Notes: generated from the letters alone by a model not told the origin. A stretch of 64,000 nt of DNA from Paracoccaceae bacterium (GCA_020622085.1 JAHRYM010000001.1:1839620-1903619); one strand, 5' to 3'; counted from the stretch's first letter, positions 10,496 to 23,264 are shown. Numbers and translations are program-made.

Positions 10496-11791
10496 ATGGC
10501 CGACAAGAAACCTGTCGCAACGCTCAGCTACAACGGAAAATCGATCGAGCTGCCGATCCTTTCGCCGACCGTGGGCCCCGATGTGGTCGACATCCGCCAG
10601 CTCTATGCCGATGCGGACCTGTTCACCTTCGATCCCGGCTTCACATCGACTGCGGCCTGCGAAAGTTCGATCACCTATATCGATGGCGACAAGGGCGAAC
10701 TGCTTTATCGCGGTTACCCGATCGAACAGCTGGCCGACAAGTCGAACCACCTCGAGGTCTGCTATCTTCTGATGTATGGGGAACTGCCGACCCCCGCGCA
10801 ACTGGCCGATTTCCATCAGCGCATCACGCGCCACACGATGGTCAACGAACAGATGCACTTCTTCTTCCGCGGGTTCCGCCGCGACAGCCACCCGATGGCG
10901 ACGATGGTGGGCGTCGTCGGCGCCATGTCCGCCTTCTATCACGACAGCCTTGACATCAACGACCCCTGGCACCGCGAGGTCGCCTCGATCCGGATGATCG
11001 CCAAGCTGCCCACCATTGCCGCCATGGCCTTCAAGTATTCGCTGGGGCAGCCCTTCGTCTATCCGCGTAACGAACTCTCCTACGCGGGCAACTTCCTGCG
11101 GATGTGCTTTGCCGTCCCGACCGAGGATTTCGTCCTGAACCCGGTCCTTGAAAAGGCGATGGACCGCATCATGATGCTCCATGCCGACCATGAACAGAAC
11201 GCCTCGACCTCCACTGTGCGGCTGGCGGGGTCGTCGGGCGCCAATCCCTTTGCCTGCATTGCCTCGGGGATCGCCTGCCTCTGGGGGCCGGCTCACGGGG
11301 GCGCCAACCAGGCCTGCCTCGAGATGCTGCGCGAAATCGGCACGGTCGACCGCATCCCGGAATATATCGCCAAGGCGAAGGACAAGAATTCCGGCTTCCG
11401 GCTGATGGGTTTCGGCCACCGGGTCTACAAGAACTTCGACCCGCGCGCGAAGGTGATGAAGGAATCCGCCGACGAGGTGCTGGAGCTGCTGGGCATCCAC
11501 AACAACCCGACACTGCAGGTCGCCAAGGAACTGGAGCGCATCGCGCTTCAGGACGACTACTTCGTGTCGAAGAAACTCTATCCCAATGTCGACTTCTATT
11601 CGGGCATCATCCTCGAGGCGATGGGCTTCCCCACCTCGATGTTCACGCCGATCTTCGCCATTTCCCGCACGGTGGGCTGGATCAGCCAGTGGAAGGAAAT
11701 GATCGCCGAAAAGAACCTCAAGATCGGGCGTCCGCGCCAGCTCTATATCGGTGAGCCTCGCCGCGACTATGTGGATGTCACGCGGCGCTGA
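10496..11791 (+). CDS. gltA: citrate synthase, type II
   Basis: This 431-residue enzyme condenses acetyl-CoA with oxaloacetate at the entry of the TCA cycle. Visible motifs include [10 protein letters not shown] and GFGHRVYKN, the family signature with a catalytic His, and the N-terminal beta-rich extension typical of the hexameric type II enzymes. The ATG start is preceded by GAGGAAAGGG. A GTG 33 bp upstream in the same frame is less likely. A strong hairpin terminator follows at 11821. Confidence 0.96.
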   Translation: MADKKPVATLSYNGKSIELPILSPTVGPDVVDIRQLYADADLFTFDPGFTSTAACESSITYIDGDKGELLYRGYPIEQLADKSNHLEVCYLLMYGELPTPAQLADFHQRITRHTMVNEQMHFFFRGFRRDSHPMATMVGVVGAMSAFYHDSLDINDPWHREVASIRMIAKLPTIAAMAFKYSLGQPFVYPRNELSYAGNFLRMCFAVPTEDFVLNPVLEKAMDRIMMLHADHEQNASTSTVRLAGSSGANPFACIASGIACLWGPAHGGANQACLEMLREIGTVDRIPEYIAKAKDKNSGFRLMGFGHRVYKNFDPRAKVMKESADEVLELLGIHNNPTLQVAKELERIALQDDYFVSKKLYPNVDFYSGIILEAMGFPTSMFTPIFAISRTVGWISQWKEMIAEKNLKIGRPRQLYIGEPRRDYVDVTRR

Positions 11792-11820
11792 CACGCCTGG
11801 CATCCAAGCCGGAAATCAGA

Positions 11821-11850
11821 AACGGCGGCCCCCAGGGGCCGCCGTTCTTT
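11821..11850 (+). terminator. rho-independent terminator after gltA
   Basis: A 12-bp perfect stem (AACGGCGGCCCC paired with GGGGCCGCCGTT) has a very short loop and is followed by CTTTC. It begins 29 bp after the gltA stop. Confidence 0.8.
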
Positions 11851-11871
11851 CATCCATGACTGATGCGTGCA

Positions 11872-11897
11872 CCTTGCCCGGGGCCCCCCGGGCAAGG
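11872..11897 (-). terminator. GC-rich hairpin after recA, possible terminator
   Basis: CCTTGCCCGGGG pairs perfectly with CCCCGGGCAAGG across a 2-nt loop. It lies 18 bp beyond the recA stop on the recA side of the convergent gltA/recA gap. No T-run follows in the recA direction, so it may only stabilise the 3' end or act together with the gltA hairpin. Confidence 0.45.
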
Positions 11898-11915
11898 CAC
11901 GTCGGCCTATCCCTC

Positions 11916-12989
11916 TTACCCTTCCGTCACGTCGTCGGAGCTGCCATCATCGGCCACCGCGAAATCCAGCCCATGGCTTGCCCGGATCTTGTCTTCGATC
12001 GACAGCGCCACATCGGGATTGTCGCGCAGGAACTGTTTCGCGTTCTCGCGGCCCTGGCCGATGCGTTCATCACCATAAGAATACCAGGCACCCGATTTCT
12101 CGACAACGCCGGCCTTGACGCCCAGATCGATCAACTCGCCGGTCTTGGAGATACCTTCGCCATACATGATGTCGAACTCGACCTGCTTGAAGGGCGGTGC
12201 CACCTTGTTCTTGACGACCTTCACCCGGGTCGAGTTGCCGACCACCTCGTCGCGGTCCTTGATTGCGCCGACGCGGCGAATGTCGAGGCGCACCGAGGAG
12301 TAGAACTTGAGCGCGTTACCGCCCGTCGTGGTTTCCGGGTTGCCAAACATCACGCCGATCTTCATGCGGATCTGATTGATGAAGATCACCATGCAGTTCG
12401 ACCTGCCGATCGAGGCGGTAAGCTTGCGCATGGCCTGGCTCATCAGGCGGGCCTGGCTGCCCATCTGCATGTCACCCATGTCGCCTTCGATTTCCGCCTT
12501 GGGCGTCAGCGCCGCAACCGAATCGACCACGACAAGGCTCACCGCTCCCGATCGCACCAGCGTATCGACAATTTCAAGCGCCTGCTCACCGGTGTCGGGC
12601 TGACTGATCAGCAACTCGTCAAGGTCGACCCCCAGTTTCTTTGCATATTGCGGATCAAGCGCATGTTCGGCATCGACAAAGGCACAGACGCCACCCTTCT
12701 TCTGTTCTTCGGCCACCACATGCAGCGTCAATGTGGTCTTGCCCGAGCTTTCGGGGCCGTAGATCTCGATGATCCGGCCCTTCGGGAGCCCGCCAATACC
12801 CAGGGCGATGTCAAGCCCCAGCGATCCGGTCGATGTCGCCTCGATCTCCATCACGGCATTGTTCGCGCCGAGTTTCATGATCGAGCCCTTGCCGAACTGC
12901 CGCTCGATCTGGGCGAGCGCCGAATCCAGTGCTTTCTGCTTGTCTGCCGAACGTTTGTCAGTCATTTCAAATAGGTTCGCCGCTGCCAT
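11916..12989 (-). CDS. recA: recombinase RecA
   Basis: This 357-residue strand-exchange ATPase drives homologous recombination and acts as the co-protease that triggers LexA cleavage. Walker A is GPESSGKT at residues 78-85. The L1/L2 DNA-binding loops and the Met-Gly-Asp-Met-Gln segment are normal. The start at 12989 has AAGGGAAG upstream; an alternative internal Met at residue 9 is possible. A LexA box lies 52-66 bp upstream, so induction by DNA damage is expected. Confidence 0.97.
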   Translation of the reverse strand: MAAANLFEMTDKRSADKQKALDSALAQIERQFGKGSIMKLGANNAVMEIEATSTGSLGLDIALGIGGLPKGRIIEIYGPESSGKTTLTLHVVAEEQKKGGVCAFVDAEHALDPQYAKKLGVDLDELLISQPDTGEQALEIVDTLVRSGAVSLVVVDSVAALTPKAEIEGDMGDMQMGSQARLMSQAMRKLTASIGRSNCMVIFINQIRMKIGVMFGNPETTTGGNALKFYSSVRLDIRRVGAIKDRDEVVGNSTRVKVVKNKVAPPFKQVEFDIMYGEGISKTGELIDLGVKAGVVEKSGAWYSYGDERIGQGRENAKQFLRDNPDVALSIEDKIRASHGLDFAVADDGSSDDVTEG

Positions 12990-13040
12990 CTCTAGCTTCC
13001 CTTATTCCACGTTGCCGGTTTCGCGGCAACCGCCGCCAGT

Positions 13041-13055
13041 GTTCCCCACCTGTTC
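13041..13055 (-). promoter_or_regulatory. LexA (SOS) box upstream of recA
   Basis: GTTC (13041-13044), 7 nt, then GTTC (13052-13055) is an exact match to the alphaproteobacterial LexA operator. On the recA strand it reads GAAC-N7-GAAC, about 52 bp upstream of the start codon. The same half-site pattern occurs three times before lexA in this window. Confidence 0.75.
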
Positions 13056-13142
13056 CCGTCCTTATGGGATCAAAAGGAGAACATTTCAATCAAATTCGCA
13101 AGGAATATCCTGCACGCAGTTGGTTAACGGAGGGTTAGCAGG

Positions 13143-15449
13143 TCAATGGATCTGATCCTGCACCGTCGCTGTCAGTTCGCCCAGCGAAAAGGGCTTCGGC
13201 AGAAAGACGGAGTTGGGAATCCGGTCACGGCTTTCGATCAGGCTTTCCTCGGAATAGCCCGAAACAAAGACGACGCGCGTGCCCGGGCGGTCCTTCAGTG
13301 CCTCACGCACCCAGGAAGGCCCATCCATGCCCGGCATGATCACGTCCGTCACGAAGACATCGACGGAGAGTGCCGGATCTTTCAAGAGCTCAAGCGCCTG
13401 CTCGGCATTCTCGGCCTCGATCACGGTATAGCCGCGAAGTCGCAGCGCCCGGCTGGCAAAGGCGCGCACCGGCGCCTCGTCCTCAACCAGAAGCACGACA
13501 CCGTCGCTTTCCTTGGGCGCCGCGCGTCGCGGTGCCGCGACTTCGGGTTCAACGGCATCGTCGTCGACATGGTCATGCGCCGGGAAATACAGCGAAAAGG
13601 TCGTCCCCTGCCCTTCGACACTGTCACAGAAGATGAAACCGCCGGTCTGCTTGACGATGCCATAGGCCGTCGACAATCCCAGGCCCGTGCCCTCGCCCTG
13701 CTTTTTGGTGGTAAAGAACGGCTCGAAGATCTTGTCAAGCTTGTCGGCAGCAATCCCCATACCTTGGTCGATGACACGCACGATCACGTAGTCACCGGCC
13801 GCAACGGTGGCGCGGTCGCGCAGGAGCGGCTCGGACAGGTGGGCATTCTGCGTCTCGATCCGGATCTCGCCGCCGCCGCGCATGGCGTCGCGGGCATTCA
13901 CCACCAGATTCATGATCACCTGCTCAAGCTGGCGCTTGTCGGCGCGGATCGGGCGCAGGGCGGGATCGTGGCGAAGGCCCAGTTCGATCTTTTCCCCGAC
14001 CAGCCGGTTCAGCAGATGCGTCAGGTCCGACATGATGTCGCGCAGGTCTATGACCTTGGGTTTCAGGGTCTGCTTTCTGGAATAGGCCAGCAATTGCCCG
14101 ACAAGACTGGCCGCGCGGTTCGCGTTCTGGTTGATCTGGACCAGATCGGAATAATCTGGATCACCCTTGTCGTGACGCAAGAGCAAAAGGTCGCAATGCC
14201 CCGAGATGGCCGTCAGCAAATTATTGAAATCATGTGCGATTCCGCCGGCCAATTGTCCGATCGCCTGCATCTTCTGACTCTGGACGAACTGCGCCTCCAG
14301 CGTCTTGAGCTGGGTTGCATCCGACAACACCGCGACCAGGCCCGGGCGTCCTTCCTCAACGACGCGCGTCAGCGTGACGTGGGCATAGGTTTCCGTGTCG
14401 GCCAGCCGCACGCGCAACACTTCGGGGCGTCGCTCCGCCCGCCCGGCCAGCGCATCATTCAGCCAGTCCTGGACCGGGCGCCCAAGCCCCTCGAGCATCT
14501 CCGAGAGCGGCACGCCGATCGTGACCTTGCCAAGCAGCGCGCGGGCCGAGCGGTTGGCTTCGGTCAGGATCCCCACAGCCGAGACACGCAAGAGCGCGAT
14601 CGGCAGCGCCTCGAAATCGCGCGGGCCGGTATCACGACCGGGGATGGAAAGGCCGGGTAAAAGAAAGATCTCGCGCCGGCCGGCAAGGTTCTCGACACTG
14701 GCGACCAGCGCGCGCATCGGGCCTTCCGTCGTCAGCACCTCGTGTTCCTCGCCCGGGCGCAGCGGCAAATCGGCAAAGATCCGGTCCAGTGTCCTGACAC
14801 GTTCACCGACCAGGCGGCGCAGGGCTTCGTTCATGAACAGAACAGTTTCGGTTCGCGAAACGGTCAGCATCGGCAGGCTGATCGTATCCGCGCCGCGACC
14901 ACCGACCGCGCGGTCCGCCATGTCTTCCAGGCGCCACAGATAGCCGTCTTCCCCCATCCGGTGCACGGCAAGACGGACATGGCCACGGCGCGTCACCATG
15001 TCCTCGCGCGCGGCGCCAGAGACTGCGGCCTTGTTCTGCATGCGGGCCACCACCGCTGCCGGATTGGCAAAGACTTCGGCAAGGACACGTGGAAGGGCCA
15101 GACCTTCACGGCGGCCGAAACGATCCGTTGCAGCGGCGTTCTGATACCCGACAATCGCTTCTGCATTGGTCGTGAAGCTTGGGGAGGCATCATGCGACAC
15201 GAAGGCGGCAATCTGAGTTTCCAACCCGGCCTGGCGTCGCGTCCGATGGCCCGCAAGCAGCCGAAGCAAACCCGCACAGAGCACCAGGGATCCGCCGACT
15301 GATGCCAGCAACAGCCCCGACAGACGGTCGGGCAAGAGCCAGGCAACCGGAAAGAGGGCAAGGCCGACAAATACCAGAAGATGCGCGCGCGGCGACAGGT
15401 CGCAGGCAAGCCGCGTCAAGGCCGAAAATGTTTGCACCGGTTGCGACAC
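13143..15449 (-). CDS. cckA: hybrid histidine kinase CckA (cell-cycle phosphorelay)
   Basis: This 768-residue membrane sensor kinase matches CckA, the top of the CckA-ChpT-CtrA phosphorelay. Two membrane segments lie at about residues 22-40 and 44-66, followed by two PAS-like regions (about 90-250 and 280-380). The dimerisation/phosphoacceptor helix has His406 in GGIAHDFNN, followed by the ATP-binding domain (about 500-620). A C-terminal receiver has phospho-acceptor Asp702 ([11 protein letters not shown]) and Lys752. In Rhodobacterales this relay controls motility, gene-transfer agents and quorum-linked traits rather than being strictly essential. A CtrA-type box lies upstream. Confidence 0.9.
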   Translation of the reverse strand: MSQPVQTFSALTRLACDLSPRAHLLVFVGLALFPVAWLLPDRLSGLLLASVGGSLVLCAGLLRLLAGHRTRRQAGLETQIAAFVSHDASPSFTTNAEAIVGYQNAAATDRFGRREGLALPRVLAEVFANPAAVVARMQNKAAVSGAAREDMVTRRGHVRLAVHRMGEDGYLWRLEDMADRAVGGRGADTISLPMLTVSRTETVLFMNEALRRLVGERVRTLDRIFADLPLRPGEEHEVLTTEGPMRALVASVENLAGRREIFLLPGLSIPGRDTGPRDFEALPIALLRVSAVGILTEANRSARALLGKVTIGVPLSEMLEGLGRPVQDWLNDALAGRAERRPEVLRVRLADTETYAHVTLTRVVEEGRPGLVAVLSDATQLKTLEAQFVQSQKMQAIGQLAGGIAHDFNNLLTAISGHCDLLLLRHDKGDPDYSDLVQINQNANRAASLVGQLLAYSRKQTLKPKVIDLRDIMSDLTHLLNRLVGEKIELGLRHDPALRPIRADKRQLEQVIMNLVVNARDAMRGGGEIRIETQNAHLSEPLLRDRATVAAGDYVIVRVIDQGMGIAADKLDKIFEPFFTTKKQGEGTGLGLSTAYGIVKQTGGFIFCDSVEGQGTTFSLYFPAHDHVDDDAVEPEVAAPRRAAPKESDGVVLLVEDEAPVRAFASRALRLRGYTVIEAENAEQALELLKDPALSVDVFVTDVIMPGMDGPSWVREALKDRPGTRVVFVSGYSEESLIESRDRIPNSVFLPKPFSLGELTATVQDQIH

Positions 15450-15499
15450 GAAACACGGTCCCCCTGGATTCGCTCAGGCCCCATTCCGCCTGCCAAACC

Positions 15500-15514
15500 T
15501 TAATTGCCGATTAA
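15500..15514. promoter_or_regulatory. CtrA-type binding site upstream of cckA
   Basis: TTAA (15500-15503), 7 nt, TTAA (15511-15514) matches the full CtrA consensus TTAA-N7-TTAA. It lies about 50 bp upstream of the cckA start, where a regulator could act on the cckA promoter. In such GC-rich DNA a chance TTAA pair at this exact spacing is uncommon, but binding is not shown. Confidence 0.55.
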
Positions 15515-15551
15515 TCGCCGAGCGTTTACAACTGACAAGTGTGTAAGACTG

Positions 15552-16721
15552 CTAGGAATCGCGCGTCAAGACCGCACAGAAGAACCCGTCACCCCCATCC
15601 GCCGGCAGGAACTGCCGTCGCGTCATCTCGGACCAGTCACCGCGGCCGAGGAAAGCATCGACCTGATCGCCATTTTCGGCCCGAAGCAGCGAACAGGTCA
15701 TGTAGGCCAGCACGCCGCCCGGCCGCACCAATGGCGCGGCCTTTGTCAGGATCTGCGATTGCAGCACGCAAAGACTGTCCAGCCCCTCGCGGGTCAGGCG
15801 CCATTTCGCGTCCGGTGTCCGTCGCCAGGTGCCGGATCCACTGCAGGGAACATCGGCCAGCACCAGATCGAAGCTCCCGGCGCGAGCCAGTTCGGCCCCG
15901 GATAGTTGCCGCACCCTTGCCCCGGCGCGGCGGGCGCGATCCGGCAGGTCGCGCATTCGTTCAGGCGCCGCATCATGGGCGAAAAGCTCCATCCCCGCCT
16001 GCCGCCCCGCCATGGCAAGCACCTTGCCGCCGCCCCCCGCGCAATAATCCAGCACACGCAGGCCGCGGGCCAAAGGCAGCATTGCCACCGCCGCCTGCGA
16101 GGCCGCGTCCTGCAACTCGACCCGGCCATCGAGGTAAGGTGCCGCCATCCGCAGCTTGCTCGCGCCGAGGCTGATGCGAAGCGCGGTATCGGCAAGAGGC
16201 TCGGGCTCGGCCACCACTCCGGCCTCGGCAAGTGCGGCGATCGCCGCTACGGGGGTCGTCCGCGCCAGATTGACGCGGAGAAAGACCGGGGCCCGCTGGC
16301 GCTGGCGCGAAAGCACATCGGGAAGCGCCGCGCCAAGGCTCGCGCACAGGTCCGGCAAGAGCCAGTCCGGCATGTCGGGCGGAAGGTCGACGGGCGGGAC
16401 AAAGGCGCGTTCCTCACCCGACAATGCGGCAGGCGCATGGGCGGCACCCGTAAAGATCGCATCAGGATCGATCCCCGACGCACGCAGCGCGCCAAGCATC
16501 ACCTGACGACCGCCCGGCGCCCCCCCCGCCCCGCCCATCGCGGCGAAGGACCGCAAGGACCGCAGCGCATCATAGACATGGTCGCGCACCGCCGCCCGGT
16601 CTCCCGATCCGGCATAGCGGCTGGCGCGGGCCCATTGCGTGAGCGCCTGTTCGGCGGGTGTGCCGCCCAGAATCCGGTCGATGAGACCGATCGCCGTTTC
16701 AACCCGCGCCGCCGGAGTCAT
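15552..16721 (-). CDS. RsmB-type (NOL1/NOP2/sun) RNA cytosine-5 methyltransferase
   Basis: This 389-residue S-adenosylmethionine-dependent methyltransferase has an N-terminal NusB-like helical region (about residues 1-130) and a C-terminal Rossmann domain. The SAM loop is LDYCAGGGGK. Both cysteines of the family are present: the resolving Cys in ADVPCSGSG and the catalytic Cys in TCSLL. RsmB members modify C967 of 16S rRNA, but paralogues act elsewhere, so the target is unproven. It follows the next upstream gene after about 260 bp without recognisable features. Confidence 0.87.
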   Translation of the reverse strand: MTPAARVETAIGLIDRILGGTPAEQALTQWARASRYAGSGDRAAVRDHVYDALRSLRSFAAMGGAGGAPGGRQVMLGALRASGIDPDAIFTGAAHAPAALSGEERAFVPPVDLPPDMPDWLLPDLCASLGAALPDVLSRQRQRAPVFLRVNLARTTPVAAIAALAEAGVVAEPEPLADTALRISLGASKLRMAAPYLDGRVELQDAASQAAVAMLPLARGLRVLDYCAGGGGKVLAMAGRQAGMELFAHDAAPERMRDLPDRARRAGARVRQLSGAELARAGSFDLVLADVPCSGSGTWRRTPDAKWRLTREGLDSLCVLQSQILTKAAPLVRPGGVLAYMTCSLLRAENGDQVDAFLGRGDWSEMTRRQFLPADGGDGFFCAVLTRDS

Positions 16722-16981
16722 CGTCCTGCGCCGACCCGGCCGGCAATCCCGCCGGATCTGAAAACGGCCGGCATGGAGATCGCCGCCAATATCCCCGGCT
16801 TCATCATCGGTTCATCTGTCATTCTGGCCCAGGCCTCTCCGGTTCGGCACCGGCGGTCCACCGCTTCGCCGGTTGGTGTTACAAGGATTTCGGCACCCCG
16901 GCCCCCGGTCGCATCAGCCGACCGTCCCGGGCGCCCCGTTCGCCACGGCCCGGGAAACGCAGGCCTCGCACGGTTCTGTCC

Positions 16982-18184
16982 TCAGACCCGTTCAAGCAGC
17001 AGGGCCGCGCCCTGACCCACACCCACGCACATCGTCGCCAGGCCGAAACGACCACCGCTCCGCTGCAGTTCAAGCGCAAGCGTGCCGGTGATGCGGGCGC
17101 CCGACATGCCCAGGGGGTGCCCCAGCGCGATCGCGCCACCGTTGGGATTGACCCGTGGATCGTCATCCGCAATTCCAAGCCCGCGCAGCACCGCCAGCCC
17201 TTGCGCGGCAAAGGCTTCGTTCAACTCGATGAGCGAGAGATCGGCAGCGCCCAACCCGTGCTGCCCCAGAAGCTTCTGCACCGCCGGCACCGGCCCATAG
17301 CCCATGACCCGAGGCGCAACCCCAGCCGCAGCGGAACCGACGATCCGCGCGATCGGTGTCAGCCCGTTCTGGCGGGCCGCGTCGGCCGAGGCGATGATCA
17401 GTGCTGCGGCGCCGTCGTTCACGCCGCTGGAATTGCCCGCCGTGACCGTGCCATCGGCCCGGGTGATCGGTTTCAGCCGGCCAAGGTCTTCCGGCGTCGT
17501 CGCGCGCGGATGCTCGTCCTGCGTCACCTGGGCGGTCTTGCCCTTCCCGAGTTGCACCGTAACCGGAACGATCTCGGCGCCGAGCCGCCCCGAGCCCTGT
17601 GCCGCCGACGCCAGAACCTGCGAGCGCATCGCGAATGCGTCCTGATCGGCGCGGCTGATCCCGTGCTCGTCCGCCAGGTTCTGCGCGGTTTCGGGCATGG
17701 AATCCGTGCCATGGGCCGCCTTCATCGCCGGATTGACGAAGCGCCAGCCGATGGTGGTGTCATGGACCTCGTTCGCGCGCGAAAAGGCCGCGTCGGCCTT
17801 TGGCATCACGAAGGGCGCACGGCTCATGCTTTCGACGCCGCCAGCGATGGCCAGCGCCATGTCGCCCGAACGGATTGCCCGCGCCGCCGCCGCAACCGCC
17901 TCCATCCCAGAGGCACAAAGACGGTTCACCGTCACGCCCGGCACGGTTTCGGGCAGGCCCGCCAGCAACAGCGCCATCCGCGCGACGTTGCGGTTATCCT
18001 CGCCTGCCTGATTGGCGCAGCCATACCAGACCTCTTCGATGGCGGCCGGATCCAGACCCCGGTTGCGCGCCAGCAGCGCCGAGAGCGGGATCGCGGCCAG
18101 ATCGTCGGCACGCACCATCGCAATGCTGCCACCATAGCGGCCGATCGGCGTGCGGATATAATCGCAGATGAAAGCTTCGGTCAT
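16982..18184 (-). CDS. pcaF: 3-oxoadipyl-CoA / acetyl-CoA thiolase
   Basis: This 400-residue thiolase resembles PcaF/PaaJ, which split 3-oxoadipyl-CoA into succinyl-CoA and acetyl-CoA. The N-terminus ([14 protein letters not shown]) and the [15 protein letters not shown] segment are typical of that branch. The acyl-accepting Cys90 (NRLCASGM), His356 (ALGHPLG) and Cys386 (CVGVGQG) are intact. It stands alone, with no pca genes next to it. It could supply the last step for the aromatic cluster 20 kb away, but this is inference; a general acetoacetyl-CoA thiolase is the alternative. Confidence 0.82.
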   Translation of the reverse strand: MTEAFICDYIRTPIGRYGGSIAMVRADDLAAIPLSALLARNRGLDPAAIEEVWYGCANQAGEDNRNVARMALLLAGLPETVPGVTVNRLCASGMEAVAAAARAIRSGDMALAIAGGVESMSRAPFVMPKADAAFSRANEVHDTTIGWRFVNPAMKAAHGTDSMPETAQNLADEHGISRADQDAFAMRSQVLASAAQGSGRLGAEIVPVTVQLGKGKTAQVTQDEHPRATTPEDLGRLKPITRADGTVTAGNSSGVNDGAAALIIASADAARQNGLTPIARIVGSAAAGVAPRVMGYGPVPAVQKLLGQHGLGAADLSLIELNEAFAAQGLAVLRGLGIADDDPRVNPNGGAIALGHPLGMSGARITGTLALELQRSGGRFGLATMCVGVGQGAALLLERV

Positions 18185-18418
18185 GGCATCCTCGATTCAG
18201 AATGGCCCGAACCATGCCCGGGGCCGCAGGCCGTTTCAACCACGCTGGCAGCCGCCCGGGCCCGGAAGGGTGCAGAGAGGCAGCTCCGTCCATCTCGTCA
18301 ACACGGGACTGACGGAATGCACTGGTCCTCCGCTTCCGGCCCGGCCCGGCGCCTGAACCCCGGGATTTCCTGTCGCCCTTCAGATCGCCGCAGTCCTTAT
18401 TCCCGCCAAGGCAGGGTC

Positions 18419-20735
<2,317 letters not shown>

Positions 20736-20755
20736 ATGTCGCCCGTTTTCGGGGT

Positions 20756-21721
20756 TCAGGCGATCGAGGCGTTGGTGCGGACTGCAAGTTGCCCCTTGGC
20801 CCAGGCCTGGACGATCCTGCCCGCTATCCAGGGCACGATCAGCGTTGCAGCCACCAGCGCCGCGCCGCCCGCATGGCGCCAGTTTCCGCCCATCGACAGC
20901 CAGAGCGTGGCCGTCGCGGCCAGCGGAAAGGTGAAAGCCCCCCAGAGCGCCGAAAACCCGGCTTCGGTCAACCAGAATGCCCTGACCACCAGAAATCCGA
21001 GGATCACCGCACCAAAGACGGAAAAACCGCTGGCCACCAGTTCCAGATCAAGCCCCTGCGCCAGAAGCCCCAGAAGCACCGCCGGCGCCAGATGGATCGC
21101 CAGAAGCGGGCGCAGGGGCGCCGGGACGGTCTCGGATGTCATCTGGTCAAGGCTGACCGACCAGACGGCAATGGCAATCATCCCCGTCGCCGCACCCAAC
21201 GCCAGTGCCAGCGGCCAGACCTCAAGCCCAAGCGCCGCCACAGCCGCAATTACCGGTCCCACGAACATCAGGTGCCAGACCGGCGTGATCCGGCGCTGTT
21301 CGGCCGGCCCGCGCAAAAACAGGCTGATCATCACCAGCATGACGATCCCGTGCAGCACAAGACCCAGCACAAGCACCACCCAGGCGGACAGCGGATCGAA
21401 GGGCGTCAGCGCCAGCGCCAGGAGATAGAAGCACAGCATCGCCGCCGCCACGCCCGCCCGCCCGGGCAGAACCCTCAGATCATCGACCAGCGCCGCCGGC
21501 CGCCGCAGGATCTTGACGACATAGGCCAGCAAGGCCCAGCCGAACAGAAGCGCGCTCGCCCCGAGGATCAGGTCACTGATGGCACGGGGCACGTCAAAGG
21601 CACCCACGCCCGCCCGCCAGGCAAGGCCCAGGCCGAAAAGCCCCATGATCGGTGGAAAGATCGCCGGCGGCGTGCGCCGCCATAGCCCCGGCGGTGTCGG
21701 GGTCGATACCTGAAAGGTCAT
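20756..21721 (-). CDS. TDT/SLAC1-family membrane transporter (TehA-like)
   Basis: This 321-residue protein is almost wholly hydrophobic, with about ten predicted membrane helices. It opens with the family-like segment PPAIFPPIMGLFGLGLAWR. The tellurite-resistance/dicarboxylate transporter (TDT) family includes TehA, malate permeases and the SLAC1 anion channel. Rhodobacteraceae copies are often labelled tellurium resistance proteins, yet anion export is at least as likely. The substrate is unknown. It converges with the amidotransferase gene, 20 bp apart. Confidence 0.72.
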   Translation of the reverse strand: MTFQVSTPTPPGLWRRTPPAIFPPIMGLFGLGLAWRAGVGAFDVPRAISDLILGASALLFGWALLAYVVKILRRPAALVDDLRVLPGRAGVAAAMLCFYLLALALTPFDPLSAWVVLVLGLVLHGIVMLVMISLFLRGPAEQRRITPVWHLMFVGPVIAAVAALGLEVWPLALALGAATGMIAIAVWSVSLDQMTSETVPAPLRPLLAIHLAPAVLLGLLAQGLDLELVASGFSVFGAVILGFLVVRAFWLTEAGFSALWGAFTFPLAATATLWLSMGGNWRHAGGAALVAATLIVPWIAGRIVQAWAKGQLAVRTNASIA

Positions 21722-21883
21722 GCTGCTGCCTCGAAATCAACTTTTGCTTTTTCCGCAGAGCCTGCCCGCTTCCGCGAGTCGGATCGAGAAAAACCGCGAT
21801 GGCGGGTCACGAAACACGACAGATGCGACCTTCCTGCCGCGATCAGGCGGCGCATCCGCCCGCTGATGAGCACGGCCGAAAAC

Positions 21884-21917
21884 AAGGAAAAGCCCCGGCG
21901 CCGTATGGCACCGGGGC
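21884..21917 (-). terminator. rho-independent terminator after the EF-hand gene
   Basis: On the minus strand an 11-bp stem with one mismatch (GCCCCGGTGCC and GGCGCCGGGGC, loop ATAC) is followed by TTTTCC. It lies 34 bp beyond the stop codon of the small EF-hand protein. Confidence 0.75.
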
Positions 21918-21950
21918 GAAATCTTGCGCCTCAGCCCGCCCCATCCCGGG

Positions 21951-22181
21951 TCAGAGCTTGCCAGCCTCGATCGCGGCCTGCAATTCATCGGCATCGACAG
22001 AACCATCGGCGTTCTGGTCGATCTCGGCGAACTTGGCCGCATCGACCGACGGATAGGCGGCCTTCAGTTCCTCGATGGAATAGACGCCATTGCCGTCGGT
22101 ATCGGTGACCGTCTGGGCCTGTGCAGCGCCGGCCGCAAGCCCGGAAAGGGCAAGACCGAAGGCCACAACGTAATTCTTCAT
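21951..22181 (-). CDS. small exported EF-hand protein
   Basis: This 76-residue product has an N-terminal signal peptide (hydrophobic about residues 4-16, probable cleavage after AQA near 23). Two 12-residue EF-hand loops follow: DTDGNGVYSIEE and DQNADGSVDADE. Acidic or oxygen ligands sit at positions 1, 3, 5 and 12, so calcium binding is likely. Almost nothing else is in the mature protein. The start has AGGAGG 6 nt upstream, and a terminator follows, so this is a monocistronic gene. Its role is unknown; a periplasmic calcium buffer or sensor is possible. Confidence 0.82.
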   Translation of the reverse strand: MKNYVVAFGLALSGLAAGAAQAQTVTDTDGNGVYSIEELKAAYPSVDAAKFAEIDQNADGSVDADELQAAIEAGKL

Positions 22182-22352
22182 CACATTCCTCCTCGGGAAC
22201 CCGGGCACAGGGCCGCGAGGATTTCGCCCGCGACTTTCGCCCAAGCGCAAATCTAGGCAATCACCGGCCGGGTTCAAGGGGGGAAACGTCGCGCCGGTTT
22301 CCCCCTGCCTGCCCGGCTGCGTCCCCATGACCGGTCGGGCCGCCGGTCCGGC

Positions 22353-23264
22353 TCAGGCCGGGCGCCGCTCCGCCAGAAGCCAGTCGCGCACCAGTTGCGC
22401 ATGGCGGCTCAGCCCGGCTTCTCTGGGCCAGACGACGTGGAAGGCCTTTCCGGTGTTCAGGGCATGTTCGGTCAGGCGCACCAGAACCCCCTTCTGCACC
22501 ATCCCCCCGACCAGATGCTGCCAGCCCAGTGCGATGCCCTGCCCTTCGAGCACCGATTGCAGGACAAGCACATAGTCGTTGATCTGCAAACCCCTCGGCA
22601 CCTGCCGCCCGGCAATCCCGACCGAGCCGAACCAGTCCCGCCATGTCGTCGCGGAACGGAACGGCTCTTCAAGGTGGATCAGCGGATGGCGCAGCAGGTC
22701 GGCGGGCTGGCGGGGTTCGGGATTGCCGATAAGGTAGCTGGCGGCGCAGACCGGGAAGATCTCCTCGGGCGCGATGGCCTCGGCATTGCATTGCGGCCAG
22801 TCGCGCGGATCCCCGCCCCGGATCGCCAGGGGGATGCCTTCGCCCGCCAGATCAAGGTCGCGGTCGCCGGTCTGGATGCGCAGGTCCACTTCGGGCAGGT
22901 CGGCGCGGAACCGGGCCATCCGCGGCACCATCCAGAAGGCCGCGAAGGCCGTGGAGCAGGACAGGGTCACATGGCTGCCCGTTGCCGCCGCCCGCAGGTT
23001 CTGCGCCGAGCGCTGGATATGCGACAGGCCGATGGTGACATCGGCATGGAACCGCGCCCCGGCATCAGACAACCGCACCCGCCGGTATTCGCGCAGGAAA
23101 AGCGCCGCGCCCAACTGTTCCTCAAGCCGCGCGACCGCATAGGACACCGCCGCCTGGGTCATCTTCAGTTCGCGCGCGGCGGCGGTGAAACTGCCCAGCC
23201 GGCCCGCCGCCTCGAAGACGACAAGGGCGTTCACCGAGGGCAGGAGTCCACGCAGCGTTTCCAT
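22353..23264 (-). CDS. LysR-family transcriptional regulator (GcvA-like)
   Basis: This 303-residue regulator has an N-terminal helix-turn-helix (about residues 8-66, FTAAARELKMTQAAVSYAV) and a periplasmic-binding-protein-like effector domain (about 95-300). The sequence resembles the GcvA subgroup. It is divergent from the MttB-like gene with 94 bp between starts, the usual arrangement for a LysR regulator and its target. An ATAA-N7-TTAT inverted repeat (T-N11-A type) covers its own start codon at 23263-23277, a candidate autoregulatory site. Confidence 0.85.
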   Translation of the reverse strand: METLRGLLPSVNALVVFEAAGRLGSFTAAARELKMTQAAVSYAVARLEEQLGAALFLREYRRVRLSDAGARFHADVTIGLSHIQRSAQNLRAAATGSHVTLSCSTAFAAFWMVPRMARFRADLPEVDLRIQTGDRDLDLAGEGIPLAIRGGDPRDWPQCNAEAIAPEEIFPVCAASYLIGNPEPRQPADLLRHPLIHLEEPFRSATTWRDWFGSVGIAGRQVPRGLQINDYVLVLQSVLEGQGIALGWQHLVGGMVQKGVLVRLTEHALNTGKAFHVVWPREAGLSRHAQLVRDWLLAERRPA

